Shown: piece by piece, positions 17,601-26,465 of the stretch
Layout: every line of letters starts with the position of its first letter
How positions within the stretch are numbered: the stretch's first letter is position 1
Assembly (NCBI RefSeq): GCF_003385185.1
Contig: NZ_PQHZ01000038.1
Location: 1-63,598, forward strand
Length of the DNA: 63,598 nt
Direction: 5' to 3'
DNA from: Amycolatopsis palatopharyngis
GTDB taxonomy: Bacteria; Actinomycetota; Actinomycetes; Mycobacteriales; Pseudonocardiaceae
Position numbers and translations under genes: made by a program
The notes under the pieces: model-generated
What the model was told of the DNA's origin: nothing
Databases searched by the model: none
What the model saw: only the letters and a program-made list of their open reading frames with translations

Positions 17601-20532
17601 AACTCAGATGCAGATCATCGAGCGGGTGAGTATCCGCCGAGACGGTCTCCAACGGGAGCTCCACTCGTTCGGCGGCCAGTGTGCGAAGCAGTTGCAGCGT
17701 GTCGCTCGGGACACTTTCGGTGCCGGACGTCGCCCGGTCCATTTCGGAGACTGACGGGCCTTCTTGTGCACCACCTTCACCGTAGGACAGTCCAGCGCCG
17801 ATCGCAGGTGCCGACTCACACGGACTGGCGAGGAAGGTCATCTTCCCATCGAGCGGCAGTGCCCTGACGACACGTTCCGCGAACAGTGCGGAGATGTCGA
17901 CGGGCGAGCCCAGCGCGAACGCCGCACCCACTACCCGCAGCAGCGGGACCAGCGAGGGGCTGTCGGTGTCGACGGACAGCACCGGCCTTCCCGGTGCGCT
18001 CGCCTGGAACAGCCCCGCCAGGACCCGTCCTGGGCCGGCCTCGATCACGAGGTCGCTGCGTTCCGCGACCGCGACGGCCGCTTCCCTGAAGCGCACTGGA
18101 AGCACGACCTGGTCGCGAAGTAGTTGGGGCAGGTTCTCTCCGGCATGCAGCACATCACCGGTCACTGTGGACACGACCGGCCGATCCAGCCTGGCGAAGT
18201 CGAACTCGGAGAGGCGCTCGGTCATCGCCTCAGCTGCCGCCTCGACCGCGGGAGAGTGAAACGCGTGCGAGACGTTGATTCTCGTGGCCCCTACACCATC
18301 GGCGCGCGCACGGGCGCACACTCGCTCCACAGCCGAGGCGGGACCGGAGATCACCGTCTGCCCTGGGCCGTTGTAGCCGGCGATGACCACGTCCTCGCCG
18401 TCGGCCAGGTCTACTGTGCGGCTCGGCTCCGCCGAGATCCCGGCCATCGCGCCGTCACCGTCACTGGCGGTCGCCATCACCGCGCCGCGGACCGCCGCCA
18501 GGCGCAGCACCTGCTGCTCGTCCATGCCACCGGCCCAGTGCAGTGCGGTCAGCTCGCCAAGGCTGTGTCCGGCCGCGGAGTCCGCCTCGATTCCCAGGTG
18601 GCGCAACACACGCAGCGCCGCGAGTGACCCTGTGACGATTCGCGGCTGCGCCACCTCGGTCGCCACTTGGTCACCGCCGACAGGGAGGTTCGCGGTCCGG
18701 AAGATCTCCTCGGCAACCGAGAAGCGGCGCCGGAGCGCGCCCACCGCACCGGTACCCGATCCCTGCCCCGGGAACAGAAAGCCGATCTTGGCTGGCACGG
18801 AACGGGCACTCGCGAACACGCCGTCCGCCGGGGCGAACACCTCGAGCCGTTCGTCGTCGAGCGACTCGAGCAGCCGAGCGAGTTTGCGCTCCGCGTCCGC
18901 AGGGTGCACGGCGACGACCGCGGCCCTGACCGCTCTGCCGGCCAGCTCACGGGACAGCGTTCCCGCCAGATCTGCCAGCTCCGCGTACGACAGCTTGGGG
19001 ACCAGCGTGAGCAGCTCGGCGATCCGCTCCCGCAGCTGAGTCACGTCGTCCGCGTCGAACAGCAGAAGCTCGGCGTCCTGACGGCCTGCCACCAGCGAAC
19101 GGGTCCGGTCGTCGAGTTCCTGCCTGCGCGGCGCACCGGGCGCGGCGGACAGCGCGATATGCGAGTTGATTCCGCCGAAGCCCATCGCCGATACGCCGGC
19201 TCGGATCGGCCTGTCTTCGGGCCACTGCTGCGCATCGCGCGGCACGTAAAGTCTCGCCTCATCCCCGGTCAGCGAAGGGTGCGCTTCTCGCTGGCCCGTC
19301 CCGGGTGGGATCACCTGGTGATACACGGCGAGAGCCGCTTTGATCAGACCGGCGACTCCGGCCGCCGCCTTGGTGTGCCCGATGTTTCCCTTGATCGTGC
19401 CCAGCGCCGCTGGAGCGGCAAGTGGATCCGCCGCACGGCGAGCGGTGGACAGTGCCTCGATCTCCGTGGCGTCGCCCAGCGCGGTACCCGTGCCATGTCC
19501 CTCGAAGTAGGACACCGTCTCGACGCCGTAACCCGCGCGCCCGTACGCCCGGCGCAAAGCGAGCCGATGCCCGCCTGCCTCTGGGCGGGTGATGCCTCCC
19601 TTACCATCGGAGGAAACGCCCCAGCCACTGATCGAGGCGTATACGCGTGCGCCGCGAGCCAGCGCGTCCCGCTCGCGCATCAACACGAGCATGCCCGAGC
19701 CCTCACCTGGCCAGAATCCGTTCGAGTCCGCGTCGTAGACCTTCATCTCGTCGGTGGCCAGCGCACCGGTCTTGGCGAATCCGATCACTTCGAAGGGGTC
19801 GATCGAGAGGTCGACACCACCGGCGATGGCCACGTCGAGGTCACCCTGCACAAGGGAGTTGGCCGCGGTGACGACCGACAGCAAGGAGGACGAGCAGGCG
19901 CCATCGACGATGAATCCGCCGCCAGCCAGATCAAAATGGTTGCAGATCCGGCCCGCGATCGTGTTGGCGAGCCCGCCTGCCAGGGTGTCCTCATCGATCT
20001 CGGGAAACGGGGCCTTGTACTGCACCTCGAGATCGCGGAGGAACTTCCCGGTCTCCTCGGCTCCCCAGTCCCGTTCCGCGAGTGCTGCGGCGACGGTTCG
20101 CCGGACATACGGCCAGCGCAGGCGCATGAGGTTCGCCCTGGAGAACTCACCGGTGAGGCTGTTGCCCACGACGACACCGGTGGTGGAGTGGGGTAATCCT
20201 GCTCCTTCGGGGAAGCCGGCATCGGCCAGTGCCTGCGCGGCGACGTCGAGTGCCAGCCAGTGAGTCAGATCCGTGGAGCGAAAAGTGCTGCCCGCGACCT
20301 TGTACTTGATGCGATCGAACTCGAAATCGCGGAGCACCGCTGCCTTCTCCGCATAGAACCGATCCGGGGCTCCGGGATCCGCTGACCAGTAGTCGTCACG
20401 GTTCATCCGTTCGTCCGGCAGCCTGCGGAAGGCGCGCCGACCAGCCAGGACATTTTCCCACAACTCAACCGGGGAACCGGCGTCCGGGTACGTCAGGCCG
20501 ATACCGACAATGGAAATCCGATCAACACTCAT
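14629..20532 (-). CDS. Iterative enediyne polyketide synthase (PKSE)
   Basis: A 1967-residue type I PKS with the full PKSE order. KS spans about 1-470 (active-site Cys near 212 in VDGACSSSLL, His in EGHGTGTALGD and NIGHTKAAAG). AT spans about 590-900 (GHSLGE near 656). ACP lies around 975 (DLHLSSITV). KR starts near 1220 (VTGGGKGIT). DH is near 1500 (HLLDGDLLFP). The C-terminal PPTase domain is about 1760-1960. The phosphopantetheinyl transferase built into the synthase separates PKSE from ordinary PKSs. It acts repeatedly on malonyl-CoA to make the linear polyene precursor, released by the thioesterase encoded next. ATG 20532 was chosen because family members start just before the SIVGIG strand. 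Confidence 0.96.
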   Translation of the reverse strand: MSVDRISIVGIGLTYPDAGSPVELWENVLAGRRAFRRLPDERMNRDDYWSADPGAPDRFYAEKAAVLRDFEFDRIKYKVAGSTFRSTDLTHWLALDVAAQALADAGFPEGAGLPHSTTGVVVGNSLTGEFSRANLMRLRWPYVRRTVAAALAERDWGAEETGKFLRDLEVQYKAPFPEIDEDTLAGGLANTIAGRICNHFDLAGGGFIVDGACSSSLLSVVTAANSLVQGDLDVAIAGGVDLSIDPFEVIGFAKTGALATDEMKVYDADSNGFWPGEGSGMLVLMRERDALARGARVYASISGWGVSSDGKGGITRPEAGGHRLALRRAYGRAGYGVETVSYFEGHGTGTALGDATEIEALSTARRAADPLAAPAALGTIKGNIGHTKAAAGVAGLIKAALAVYHQVIPPGTGQREAHPSLTGDEARLYVPRDAQQWPEDRPIRAGVSAMGFGGINSHIALSAAPGAPRRQELDDRTRSLVAGRQDAELLLFDADDVTQLRERIAELLTLVPKLSYAELADLAGTLSRELAGRAVRAAVVAVHPADAERKLARLLESLDDERLEVFAPADGVFASARSVPAKIGFLFPGQGSGTGAVGALRRRFSVAEEIFRTANLPVGGDQVATEVAQPRIVTGSLAALRVLRHLGIEADSAAGHSLGELTALHWAGGMDEQQVLRLAAVRGAVMATASDGDGAMAGISAEPSRTVDLADGEDVVIAGYNGPGQTVISGPASAVERVCARARADGVGATRINVSHAFHSPAVEAAAEAMTERLSEFDFARLDRPVVSTVTGDVLHAGENLPQLLRDQVVLPVRFREAAVAVAERSDLVIEAGPGRVLAGLFQASAPGRPVLSVDTDSPSLVPLLRVVGAAFALGSPVDISALFAERVVRALPLDGKMTFLASPCESAPAIGAGLSYGEGGAQEGPSVSEMDRATSGTESVPSDTLQLLRTLAAERVELPLETVSADTHPLDDLHLSSITVGQIINDVTRALGRPALEAMPNFATVRLGELAELIDELAETAAPGDSASSGEIPGVAPWVRPFAVEYVEAPPAESVSAAPTTGGGTSEWSVFAPQGHPLAEPLRAGLAAAGIGDGVLLCLPPDCDESHIGLFLEAGRAAVSAPDGTRFAVVQHGFGASGLAKTLRLENPSVRTTIVDLADVTPAEPGVADAVATVVAEVAATEDFAEVRYDAEGTRKVPVLTALPPAAATPEPVPLDAADVLLVTGGGKGITAESALALAKDSGAKLALLGRSDPGEDAELAANLSRMESQGVRYRYERADVTSAAQVRTAIEHVQAELGTVTAVLHGAGRNEPAALANLTEEAFRKTVEPKVGGLRAVLDAVDQDRLKLLVTFGSIIGRAGLRGEAHYATANDWMTELTVRFGQQHPETRVVALEWSVWSGTGMGEKLGVVSALMRDGITPIPMESGISTLRHVLGDPDAPTTLVVCGRTAGLPTLALAPRELPLTRFVDRAVVHYPGIELVTEADLSAGSDPYLSDHLLDGDLLFPAVLGMEAMTQVSSAVSGHQETPVLENVEFLRPVIVSPGGSTTIRLAALVHDARTVDVVLRSAETGFSADHFRARLRFPRPDLSGDSPGGAPELPLVPVDPVTELYGGVLFQGKRFQRVIGYRRATARHATAEIATEGSAPWFAPFLPQDRSLADPGTRDAMMHAIQCCVPDATLLPQSVDRLYLARPDEVDPGSVDYVVLDARERSQDGDSYVYDLDVRDPAGALVERWEGLRLRAVRKRGGAGPWVPAMLGSYLERSCEQVLGGTRAVVVEPDPVNVRVSTVAQRRAQTRLAIGRVVEPERPLWHRPDGKPEIDGAAVSAAHGAQLTFAVVGAGTLTCDVETAAHRTQEDWSGLLGKDLLAVGDLLTVEAGESPTVAYTRVWTALECVRKAGGLTQVLTVERVDADGWTVLSSGRARIATWVTTITGRPEPVVFAVLHEQDTEQRPRYSSRLASPKEG

Positions 20533-20741
20533 GCCGCCGCCATCCAATAGCTCTTCGCAGTGCCGTGACCTTTTCATCTGCGCCATCCGTACGCGCAGCG
20601 GGAGTCATAGCCGGGCAACCAGCCATTCCTGCTTCTGTTTTCCAGGTTCGGGTGACCCCGACGATAATCTCGTTTTCCTGCCACGTCTTCTCTGATCGCA
20701 CTCGGTTCTACGAAGACGACAGTCGTGCGGATCTCGTTCCG

Positions 20742-21689
20742 CTAGGAGTTGTAGGGCATGGTCGGCCACCACAGCTCAGCCAGCCTGCTGCCCATCTTCA
20801 AGGTCCAGTAGACGAGGAAGAAGGTCCCCACGAGGATGAACGCCCCTGCGGCAAATCGGTCGGACCGTCCCGGCCTGCTCGTCAGCCAGCGTTGGAATCC
20901 GCCCCGGGTCACCACGGTGAGCACGACGAAAATGATCGCTACGCCGACGATGTTTCCCGCAGACTGCAGGGCGAATGTCACAAATCCGAGTAACGGGTTC
21001 TCCGTGGAGACCGCGTACTCGAACATCGTACGAAAGGGCCCGAACGGCCGACCGACGAGGAATGCGCCGATCAGACCTCCGAGAAAGAGCATTTCCGTCC
21101 AGGGATACCGGTGGAACACACCGCCGAGGGGATTCCGGACGACCCGCACATACGAAAGACCACGCCACAGCATCACGGCACCTATCACGCCGAACACGAT
21201 TCCGGCCTGAACCAACCTGACCCGCACCCCTGTTTCCGGGTCCCCGATTCGCGCATCGGACAGCTGCGGTACTCCCGGACCGAGCAGTACCGCGGTCGCG
21301 CCATAAAGTCCCGCCACGACGACCGCGCCGGCCAGCAGCAGCGCGATCGGCCGCAACAGGATACTCAACTGAGTTCGTACCGACCGGGGCTGAGCGGTCA
21401 TCGGGGCCAGCGCGCAGAACACGGCGACATTACAGGCGGTGAACATGCCGGCTACGCCCGTCACGAACGCGAATGCCACGGCCATTCCCGAGCCGGTGAT
21501 CGCCACATCACTGATGTCTCCACCGAACACCGGATCCGCGATGCCACCGGCGATCACCTTGTCGACGAAACGGGGTGACCACAGCACCGCCATGACGATC
21601 CCGGCGAAGCCACTGATCAGGATCAACCGCCACGGTTTCGCGGCGCGATCGCCCCCGAGTCGGAGGTTCGGTTCCAAGACTTCTGTCAT
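20742..21689 (-). CDS. Integral membrane protein of the enediyne operon
   Basis: A 315-residue protein with about eight hydrophobic segments. The third segment reads GMFTACNVAVFCALAPM, the only cysteines in the protein, set five residues apart within the membrane. The arrangement recalls thiol-redox membrane proteins of the CcdA/DsbD fold, but the spacing is not theirs and I do not claim membership. It overlaps the AhpD-like gene by 4 bp, and its ATG has GGGAG 7 nt upstream, so it is coupled to that gene. It stands just upstream of the PKS, with 209 bp between its stop and the PKS start. Membrane-bound maturation or export of the enediyne are both possible. Confidence 0.7.
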   Translation of the reverse strand: MTEVLEPNLRLGGDRAAKPWRLILISGFAGIVMAVLWSPRFVDKVIAGGIADPVFGGDISDVAITGSGMAVAFAFVTGVAGMFTACNVAVFCALAPMTAQPRSVRTQLSILLRPIALLLAGAVVVAGLYGATAVLLGPGVPQLSDARIGDPETGVRVRLVQAGIVFGVIGAVMLWRGLSYVRVVRNPLGGVFHRYPWTEMLFLGGLIGAFLVGRPFGPFRTMFEYAVSTENPLLGFVTFALQSAGNIVGVAIIFVVLTVVTRGGFQRWLTSRPGRSDRFAAGAFILVGTFFLVYWTLKMGSRLAELWWPTMPYNS

Positions 21690-22774
21690 CGCGGGTCTCC
21701 CACTCCTCGTTCACGGTCGCTGACCGACGAGCTGACGGGATGGCTTACACATAGCCGAGTTCCGAGGACCTTGGCCGCGGCGAGGCTCGCCCAACTGGCG
21801 GCCTCCACCAACTCCCGGTCCCCCGGGTGGCCCCCGGCGAACTCCTCGACGACCAGGGCATCGACCTGGGACGAGGCCATCGCGGTCAGCAGGCAGAGCC
21901 GGCCCACCGGGCGTTCCTGCTCCGGCAGCTCGGCCAGAATCGCCTCGACCCACGACCGGCTCATACCGCGTGGTTGCCCGTCCCACGCCTCCAGTTCGCG
22001 CTGTACCACCGTGCGGACACGGGGTGGAACCACGCGTCCGCCTGCAGCGTCGACAGCCGCGTCCGCGCGCGCGAACGCGGCTGCCATCACCTGGTTGCCC
22101 ACCGTCCACGACGGACTCGGGTACGAAGCCGTTTCAGGCAGCAGGCTCAGTGAAGCTCCAGGTGGGGCGTCGTTCGGTCGCAGCAGTCGGCCGAGCAAGG
22201 CACGCGCCGTGCCACGGACCGAGGCGGGCACCCCGGCGGGTATCGGCGAGCGGCCGAGAAAGACGTTCGACATACGACTGAGGTAGTGGAAGGTCACCGC
22301 GACCCCGACGAGCTCGGGCACAGCCTCAATGGACATTTCAGCCGGCAGCTCCGCCCCCTCTGCCCATGCCGCCACCGCACGGGTCCCCGGATCGGTGACC
22401 AGGTCGACGCGCCCCAGACCGATCGCCGCCGCTTCGTCGCGCAGACCGAACGCACCGAGCGCCATGCCGTGCACCTCGACACAGTAGGGACACTCGTTGG
22501 CCTTGGCGACGACCGTGGCCACGGTTTCCTTCGCCCTCCGGCTCACCACCCCGGAGGCGACGAGGGATTCGCGCAGCATGATCCAGCCGGCCGCCAGCAC
22601 GTCGGGAGCGGGCGAGTGCAGACCGATCGGTGGCGCGAGCATGCCGAAGTCACGCTCGACCTGCGCATAGACGGCGGCGACCAGGCCCGTGGCACCCGCG
22701 GGCCGCACCGGGCTGACGTAGCGGACCTCGTTCAGCGCCCTGCGCAGTGCGAGCCGGACCGGGATGCCGGTCAT
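21686..22774 (-). CDS. AhpD/carboxymuconolactone decarboxylase-like double-domain protein
   Basis: A 362-residue, all-helical protein built from two CMD-like halves. The first carries the AhpD redox motif in ANECPYCVEVHG near residue 105 (E, CxxC, H). The second half (about 210-355) keeps the helical pattern but has lost the CxxC (LCLLTAMASSQVD). AhpD-type proteins reduce peroxides or thiol partners through this motif. ATG 22774 is preferred over the GTG at 22777 because AGGAGG lies 6 nt before the ATG. The start touches the GMC gene stop and the end overlaps the membrane protein, so the three are coupled. A redox role in core formation or protection is inferred. Confidence 0.75.
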   Translation of the reverse strand: MTGIPVRLALRRALNEVRYVSPVRPAGATGLVAAVYAQVERDFGMLAPPIGLHSPAPDVLAAGWIMLRESLVASGVVSRRAKETVATVVAKANECPYCVEVHGMALGAFGLRDEAAAIGLGRVDLVTDPGTRAVAAWAEGAELPAEMSIEAVPELVGVAVTFHYLSRMSNVFLGRSPIPAGVPASVRGTARALLGRLLRPNDAPPGASLSLLPETASYPSPSWTVGNQVMAAAFARADAAVDAAGGRVVPPRVRTVVQRELEAWDGQPRGMSRSWVEAILAELPEQERPVGRLCLLTAMASSQVDALVVEEFAGGHPGDRELVEAASWASLAAAKVLGTRLCVSHPVSSSVSDRERGVGDPR

Positions 22775-24432
22775 CACTGGCCTCCTGCTCGAAGGACCGG
22801 CAGGGCCGCGACCCCGCGCCTGCCCGCGGTGGAACCGTCCGGCGAGGGTGCGCCGTACGTCACGTCGACACCTCGCTGCCTCGCGGCCCGCACGATTCCC
22901 GGGACCGCGCGTTCCGCGAGCGCGGCGATGGTCATCGCGGGATTCACCGTCAACGCGCCGGGCACGGCGGACCCATCGGTGACGAAGATCCCTGGATGCC
23001 CCCGAAGTTCGTGCGTGGGATGCAGTGCCGAGGTGGTCTCGTCATCGCCGATCCGGCAGGAGGCCAGCGGATGCACCGTGTACGCCCCCACCACGTCGTT
23101 GGTCCACGGCGCGACGGTGGCCAGCCCGTCGCGTTCCAGAATCTCCTTGCACTCGGCATCGGCGAGCGCCCAGCCGTGACGCGTGTTCGGAGTCGGGTCG
23201 TAGCTCAGCGAACCGCGACCGAGCATCTGCTGGGAGATCCGCTGTGCGTTGCCCGTCGGTGGCGGGCTGCCGAAAACGCCCTCGTTGTCGTCCTCGGTCA
23301 TCAGGAAGATCGTCAGCCAGGACTTCCAGCGCTTGAGCATCTCCTTCTTGTCCACTCCGAACCACGTGGGGTCGCTCGCCCCTGGGACCTGCGCGAGGAT
23401 CGTGCCGAGTCCCGGCGGAAAGTAGAGCTGTTCCAGTGAGTACCGTTCGTATTCCGGCAATGCGCCGTCCAGCCGATCCCAGCAAGCCACCGTCGGTCCC
23501 TTGCCGATCTGGTTGGCCTCGTAAACCACGTCGTCCGAGCGGAGCAGGCCGAGCACGTCACGCACCCGATCCTCGTTGATCACGACCGTGTTCAATCGCT
23601 CGCCGTTTCCGGAGAAGTACCGCCCGACCGCATGCGGCATCGCGCCGAGTGTCGGCTCCGAACGCTGAAGGATGACCGGTGTGGCGCCCGCACCGGCGGC
23701 GAGTACCACGATCTTGGCCTCGATGACTCCGCTTTCGCCGAGTACCCGGTAGTCCTCGTCATCGACGACGTTGTAGTGCACGCGGTATCCGCCATCGGCG
23801 GTACGGGCAAGCTGCTGCACCTCGTGCAATGGCCGGATCTCGGCACCGTGTGCCAGCGCGGCGGGCAGGTAGTTCGTGAGCAGGGACCGTTTCGCGTCGA
23901 ACCGGCAGCCCGCCATCATCCAGTTGCAGTTGGTGCAGCGGTCGTTGTCCACCGCGACCGGAGCCGGATTGGCCGTACGACCCGAATGGTGACAGGCCGC
24001 CGCCCACAGCCCGCCCGCGTACGAGACTTCATTCCAGTCCTGAGTGGATACCGGCAGCGCCTCGGAAACCCGATCGTACCAAGGCTCCAGCGAATCACGG
24101 CTGATCTCCGCGGGCCACATTCGCCTACCGAAGCTGCCGTGCCTTTCGAAGACGAACCTGGGCGCACGGGGCATGGCCGCGAAATAGACCACACTGCCAC
24201 CGCCGACACAGTTGCCGCCGAGCACGCTCATCCCGTCGCCGATGACGAAGTCGAACGCGCGGGTGTATGACGAGCCGAGCAGGAAGTCATGCTCGAAATC
24301 GTCGTTGTCCAACCATGGCCCCCGCTCGAGCACGGTGACCTTCGCGCCACCGGCCGCGAGGTGGTAGGCGGTTATCGCGCCGCCGAAACCGCTGCCGACG
24401 ATGAGGACGTCGGTACTCTCTACCTTCGTCAT
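22774..24432 (-). CDS. GMC-family oxidoreductase (enediyne E9-type)
   Basis: A 552-residue flavoprotein with an N-terminal FAD motif GSGFGGA and a C-terminal GMC signature ending in VNPAMTIAALAERAV. A cysteine cluster CTNCNWMMAGC in the middle resembles the iron-sulphur-like segment of some cholesterol-oxidase relatives. Such enzymes oxidise alcohols using FAD. A GMC-type oxidoreductase (SgcE9 and homologues) belongs to the conserved enediyne set. ATG 24432 overlaps the preceding gene's stop by 4 bp and has AGGGAG upstream; the longer frame to 24537 runs into that gene. The coupled upstream gene looks like the small subunit known from other GMC dehydrogenases. Confidence 0.88.
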   Translation of the reverse strand: MTKVESTDVLIVGSGFGGAITAYHLAAGGAKVTVLERGPWLDNDDFEHDFLLGSSYTRAFDFVIGDGMSVLGGNCVGGGSVVYFAAMPRAPRFVFERHGSFGRRMWPAEISRDSLEPWYDRVSEALPVSTQDWNEVSYAGGLWAAACHHSGRTANPAPVAVDNDRCTNCNWMMAGCRFDAKRSLLTNYLPAALAHGAEIRPLHEVQQLARTADGGYRVHYNVVDDEDYRVLGESGVIEAKIVVLAAGAGATPVILQRSEPTLGAMPHAVGRYFSGNGERLNTVVINEDRVRDVLGLLRSDDVVYEANQIGKGPTVACWDRLDGALPEYERYSLEQLYFPPGLGTILAQVPGASDPTWFGVDKKEMLKRWKSWLTIFLMTEDDNEGVFGSPPPTGNAQRISQQMLGRGSLSYDPTPNTRHGWALADAECKEILERDGLATVAPWTNDVVGAYTVHPLASCRIGDDETTSALHPTHELRGHPGIFVTDGSAVPGALTVNPAMTIAALAERAVPGIVRAARQRGVDVTYGAPSPDGSTAGRRGVAALPVLRAGGQ

Positions 24433-24998
24433 GCTGGACTCCCTGAGGGGGTTGTGTCCGGGTGGACCTTCGCCAGTACCCGGCGGTACGAGTACTGCGG
24501 GAACCGCCACAGCCCGTCGCTGTCGGGTGCCGACCAACCCATCGCCAGCAGTCCGGGATGCCCCGAGGCGATGGCCTCCGCGGTGTGCAGATGCGCCGCG
24601 CTGTCGAAGGACATGTTGCAGAACAGTGCGAGCCCCACCCAGCCTTCCTTCTCCGGATGCCCGGGCGCGGTGAGACGCAGCACCAGCGCGGTCCGGTGTT
24701 CGAAGCTCAGCGCGACGAACGGCGGCACTGTCTCGTCAAGGCTGAACCCGAACTCGGCCGCGTAGACCCTCGCGTGCTCGTTGAGCGCCTGGGCGAGGAA
24801 AGGCAGTCCAGCGGTGACGCCGGTCGCCGGGGTATCGAGCAGCGCGAGCGCACCGGCGGCGACCGCACCGGGTCCTGGCGAAGCACCCGCGACCGCGCGG
24901 TCCTCGGGCGTACGCTTCTCCCCCGGAACGATCGTGTCGGCGAACGCCTCCAAGGTGCTGATCCGGTCTTGTACCTCGTCAGTGGTGTCAGGTCGCAC
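24429..24998 (-). CDS. Small GMC-partner protein (gluconate-2-dehydrogenase subunit-3-like; E8-type)
   Basis: A 189-residue protein whose start, ISTLEAFADTIVPGEKR, matches the opening helix of the gluconate 2-dehydrogenase subunit 3 family. The rest is helical with a conserved-looking C-terminal stretch FPQYSYRRVLAKVHP. Unlike classical subunit 3 it shows no Tat signal. In other bacteria this small subunit assembles with a GMC flavoprotein. Here the GMC gene overlaps by 4 bp, which supports a complex. The size and place match the E8-type proteins of enediyne clusters, whose function is unproven. The GTG start has AGGAGG 8-9 nt upstream. Confidence 0.7.
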   Translation of the reverse strand: MRPDTTDEVQDRISTLEAFADTIVPGEKRTPEDRAVAGASPGPGAVAAGALALLDTPATGVTAGLPFLAQALNEHARVYAAEFGFSLDETVPPFVALSFEHRTALVLRLTAPGHPEKEGWVGLALFCNMSFDSAAHLHTAEAIASGHPGLLAMGWSAPDSDGLWRFPQYSYRRVLAKVHPDTTPSGSPA

Positions 24999-25055
24999 CG
25001 GCCTGCCTCCTGTCAGTGCAGTGGAGCTGCCGAACGGCTGCCACGTCCCATGGCA

Positions 25056-26465
25056 TCAGGCGGCCGCTCTGGGATGCGTCTTCTCGGTTGCACACCGGCT
25101 GTCCAGCGGGTGCACGGTCATCGGCAGTCCTCCCCGGACACGCAGGGAGAGCATCGCCTCGGGAAGCACACGGTGCCCCGGCGACTTGGTCAGCCTCAGG
25201 TCACGGGCGACCAGGGCCACCGCGAAGACGGCTTCCATCGTGCCGAGACCGCTGCCTATGCAGAACCTCGGACCAGCCCCGAACGGTATGTAGGCGTACC
25301 GCGGCCTGCTCTTCGCGCGCTCCGGGCTGAACCTTTCCGGGTCGAACCGCGCCGGTTCGGCCCAGAAACTCCGATGCCGGTGCAGCGTGTACGGAACGAC
25401 GACCACATCCGCGCCCGCGGGTATGTGAAAGCCGCCGACGTCGTCGTCGTTCTGCGCCACCCTGGGAAGCAGCCACACCGGTGGGTAGAGCCGCATGACC
25501 TCCGCCACCACCATCGCCGTGTACTCGAGCCGGTGCAGGTCCTCGGCGACCGGCAGCCGGTCACCAAGCACCTCGATCGCTTCGGCGCGCAGCAGGTCCG
25601 CGACCTCCGGATGCTCGTCGATCAGCTGAAAGGCCCAGCCAAGGGTGCTCGCGGTGGTCTCGTGCCCGGCCAGCAGCAGGGTGATCAGTTCGTCGCGTAT
25701 CCGCTGTCTTCCGAGCGCGGGATCTGCCTGCCCGCCCGCCGAGGAGAGCAGCGCGGACAGGAGGTCGTCACCACCTTCGACCGGATTCGCCTTTCGCAGG
25801 GCCAGCAGTTCGTTCGCGATCCTGCGCAGGTCGTCGCGTGACTCCCGGAACCTGAGTTGTTTCGGCAGTGGTAGCCACTTCGGCACCATGCCGAGTGTGA
25901 CCGCCTCGAACATCGCCTGGTCCTGCACGGCCTCGAACGAATGTCCGAGTGACTCGTGGTCACCCAGTTCCGCGTCGAGCAGGGTCTTGCCGTGCACCCC
26001 AAGGGTCAGCGACGTCATCTCGTGCAGGATCTCCACCGGCCCCTGCCCGGCGTGGGTGCGCAGCCGCTTCACCAAGCTGTCCACTTCGGACGCGACGATC
26101 CCGGCCTGCCGGGACAGCCGGCTGTTCTGGAACACCGGTTGCACGGTCTTTCGCTGCTGACGCCAGAGTTCTCCGTCGCTGGTGAGCAGCCCGTCGCCGA
26201 GCGCACGCCGCGCTTCCTTCAGGCCGATTCCCTTGTGGTAGTTGGCGCTGTTGTCGGCGAGGACGTGTTTGGCGTAGTCCGGGTGATTCACCAGATACAG
26301 CGTTTTGGGACCGATCGCGATCCGGACGACGTCGCCGTACTCGGCAGCGGTCGACATGAGCGCGAGACGATCGGTGAAGAGCTTCTTCAGCAGGCCGAAC
26401 GTCATCCGGCGTGGTGGCCCTGGGGGCACGGTCCGGGTAGCGAGGGCCGAACTCGCGTCCGTCAT
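25056..26465 (-). CDS. Cytochrome P450 (enediyne E7-type)
   Basis: A 469-residue soluble P450 with the oxygen-activating helix LLLAGHETTAS near residue 265, the ExxR motif in EVMRLYPPVW and the haem loop FGAGPRFCIGSG with Cys near 415. The PERF motif is present as PERFSPER. It resembles the CYP102/CYP4-like class rather than typical Streptomyces CYP107s, as E7 proteins do. It would hydroxylate or epoxidise the polyene or enediyne core. The ATG overlaps the end of UnbU by 4 bp, tying it to the Unb genes, and 57 bp separate it from the E8-type gene. Redox partners are not encoded nearby. Confidence 0.9.
   Translation of the reverse strand: MTDASSALATRTVPPGPPRRMTFGLLKKLFTDRLALMSTAAEYGDVVRIAIGPKTLYLVNHPDYAKHVLADNSANYHKGIGLKEARRALGDGLLTSDGELWRQQRKTVQPVFQNSRLSRQAGIVASEVDSLVKRLRTHAGQGPVEILHEMTSLTLGVHGKTLLDAELGDHESLGHSFEAVQDQAMFEAVTLGMVPKWLPLPKQLRFRESRDDLRRIANELLALRKANPVEGGDDLLSALLSSAGGQADPALGRQRIRDELITLLLAGHETTASTLGWAFQLIDEHPEVADLLRAEAIEVLGDRLPVAEDLHRLEYTAMVVAEVMRLYPPVWLLPRVAQNDDDVGGFHIPAGADVVVVPYTLHRHRSFWAEPARFDPERFSPERAKSRPRYAYIPFGAGPRFCIGSGLGTMEAVFAVALVARDLRLTKSPGHRVLPEAMLSLRVRGGLPMTVHPLDSRCATEKTHPRAAA

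Noticed and set aside
20742..21689. Assignment of the membrane protein to the CcdA/DsbD thiol-transport family.
   Set aside because: Its two cysteines lie five residues apart in one segment rather than in two different segments as in CcdA, so it is reported only as a membrane protein of unknown function.
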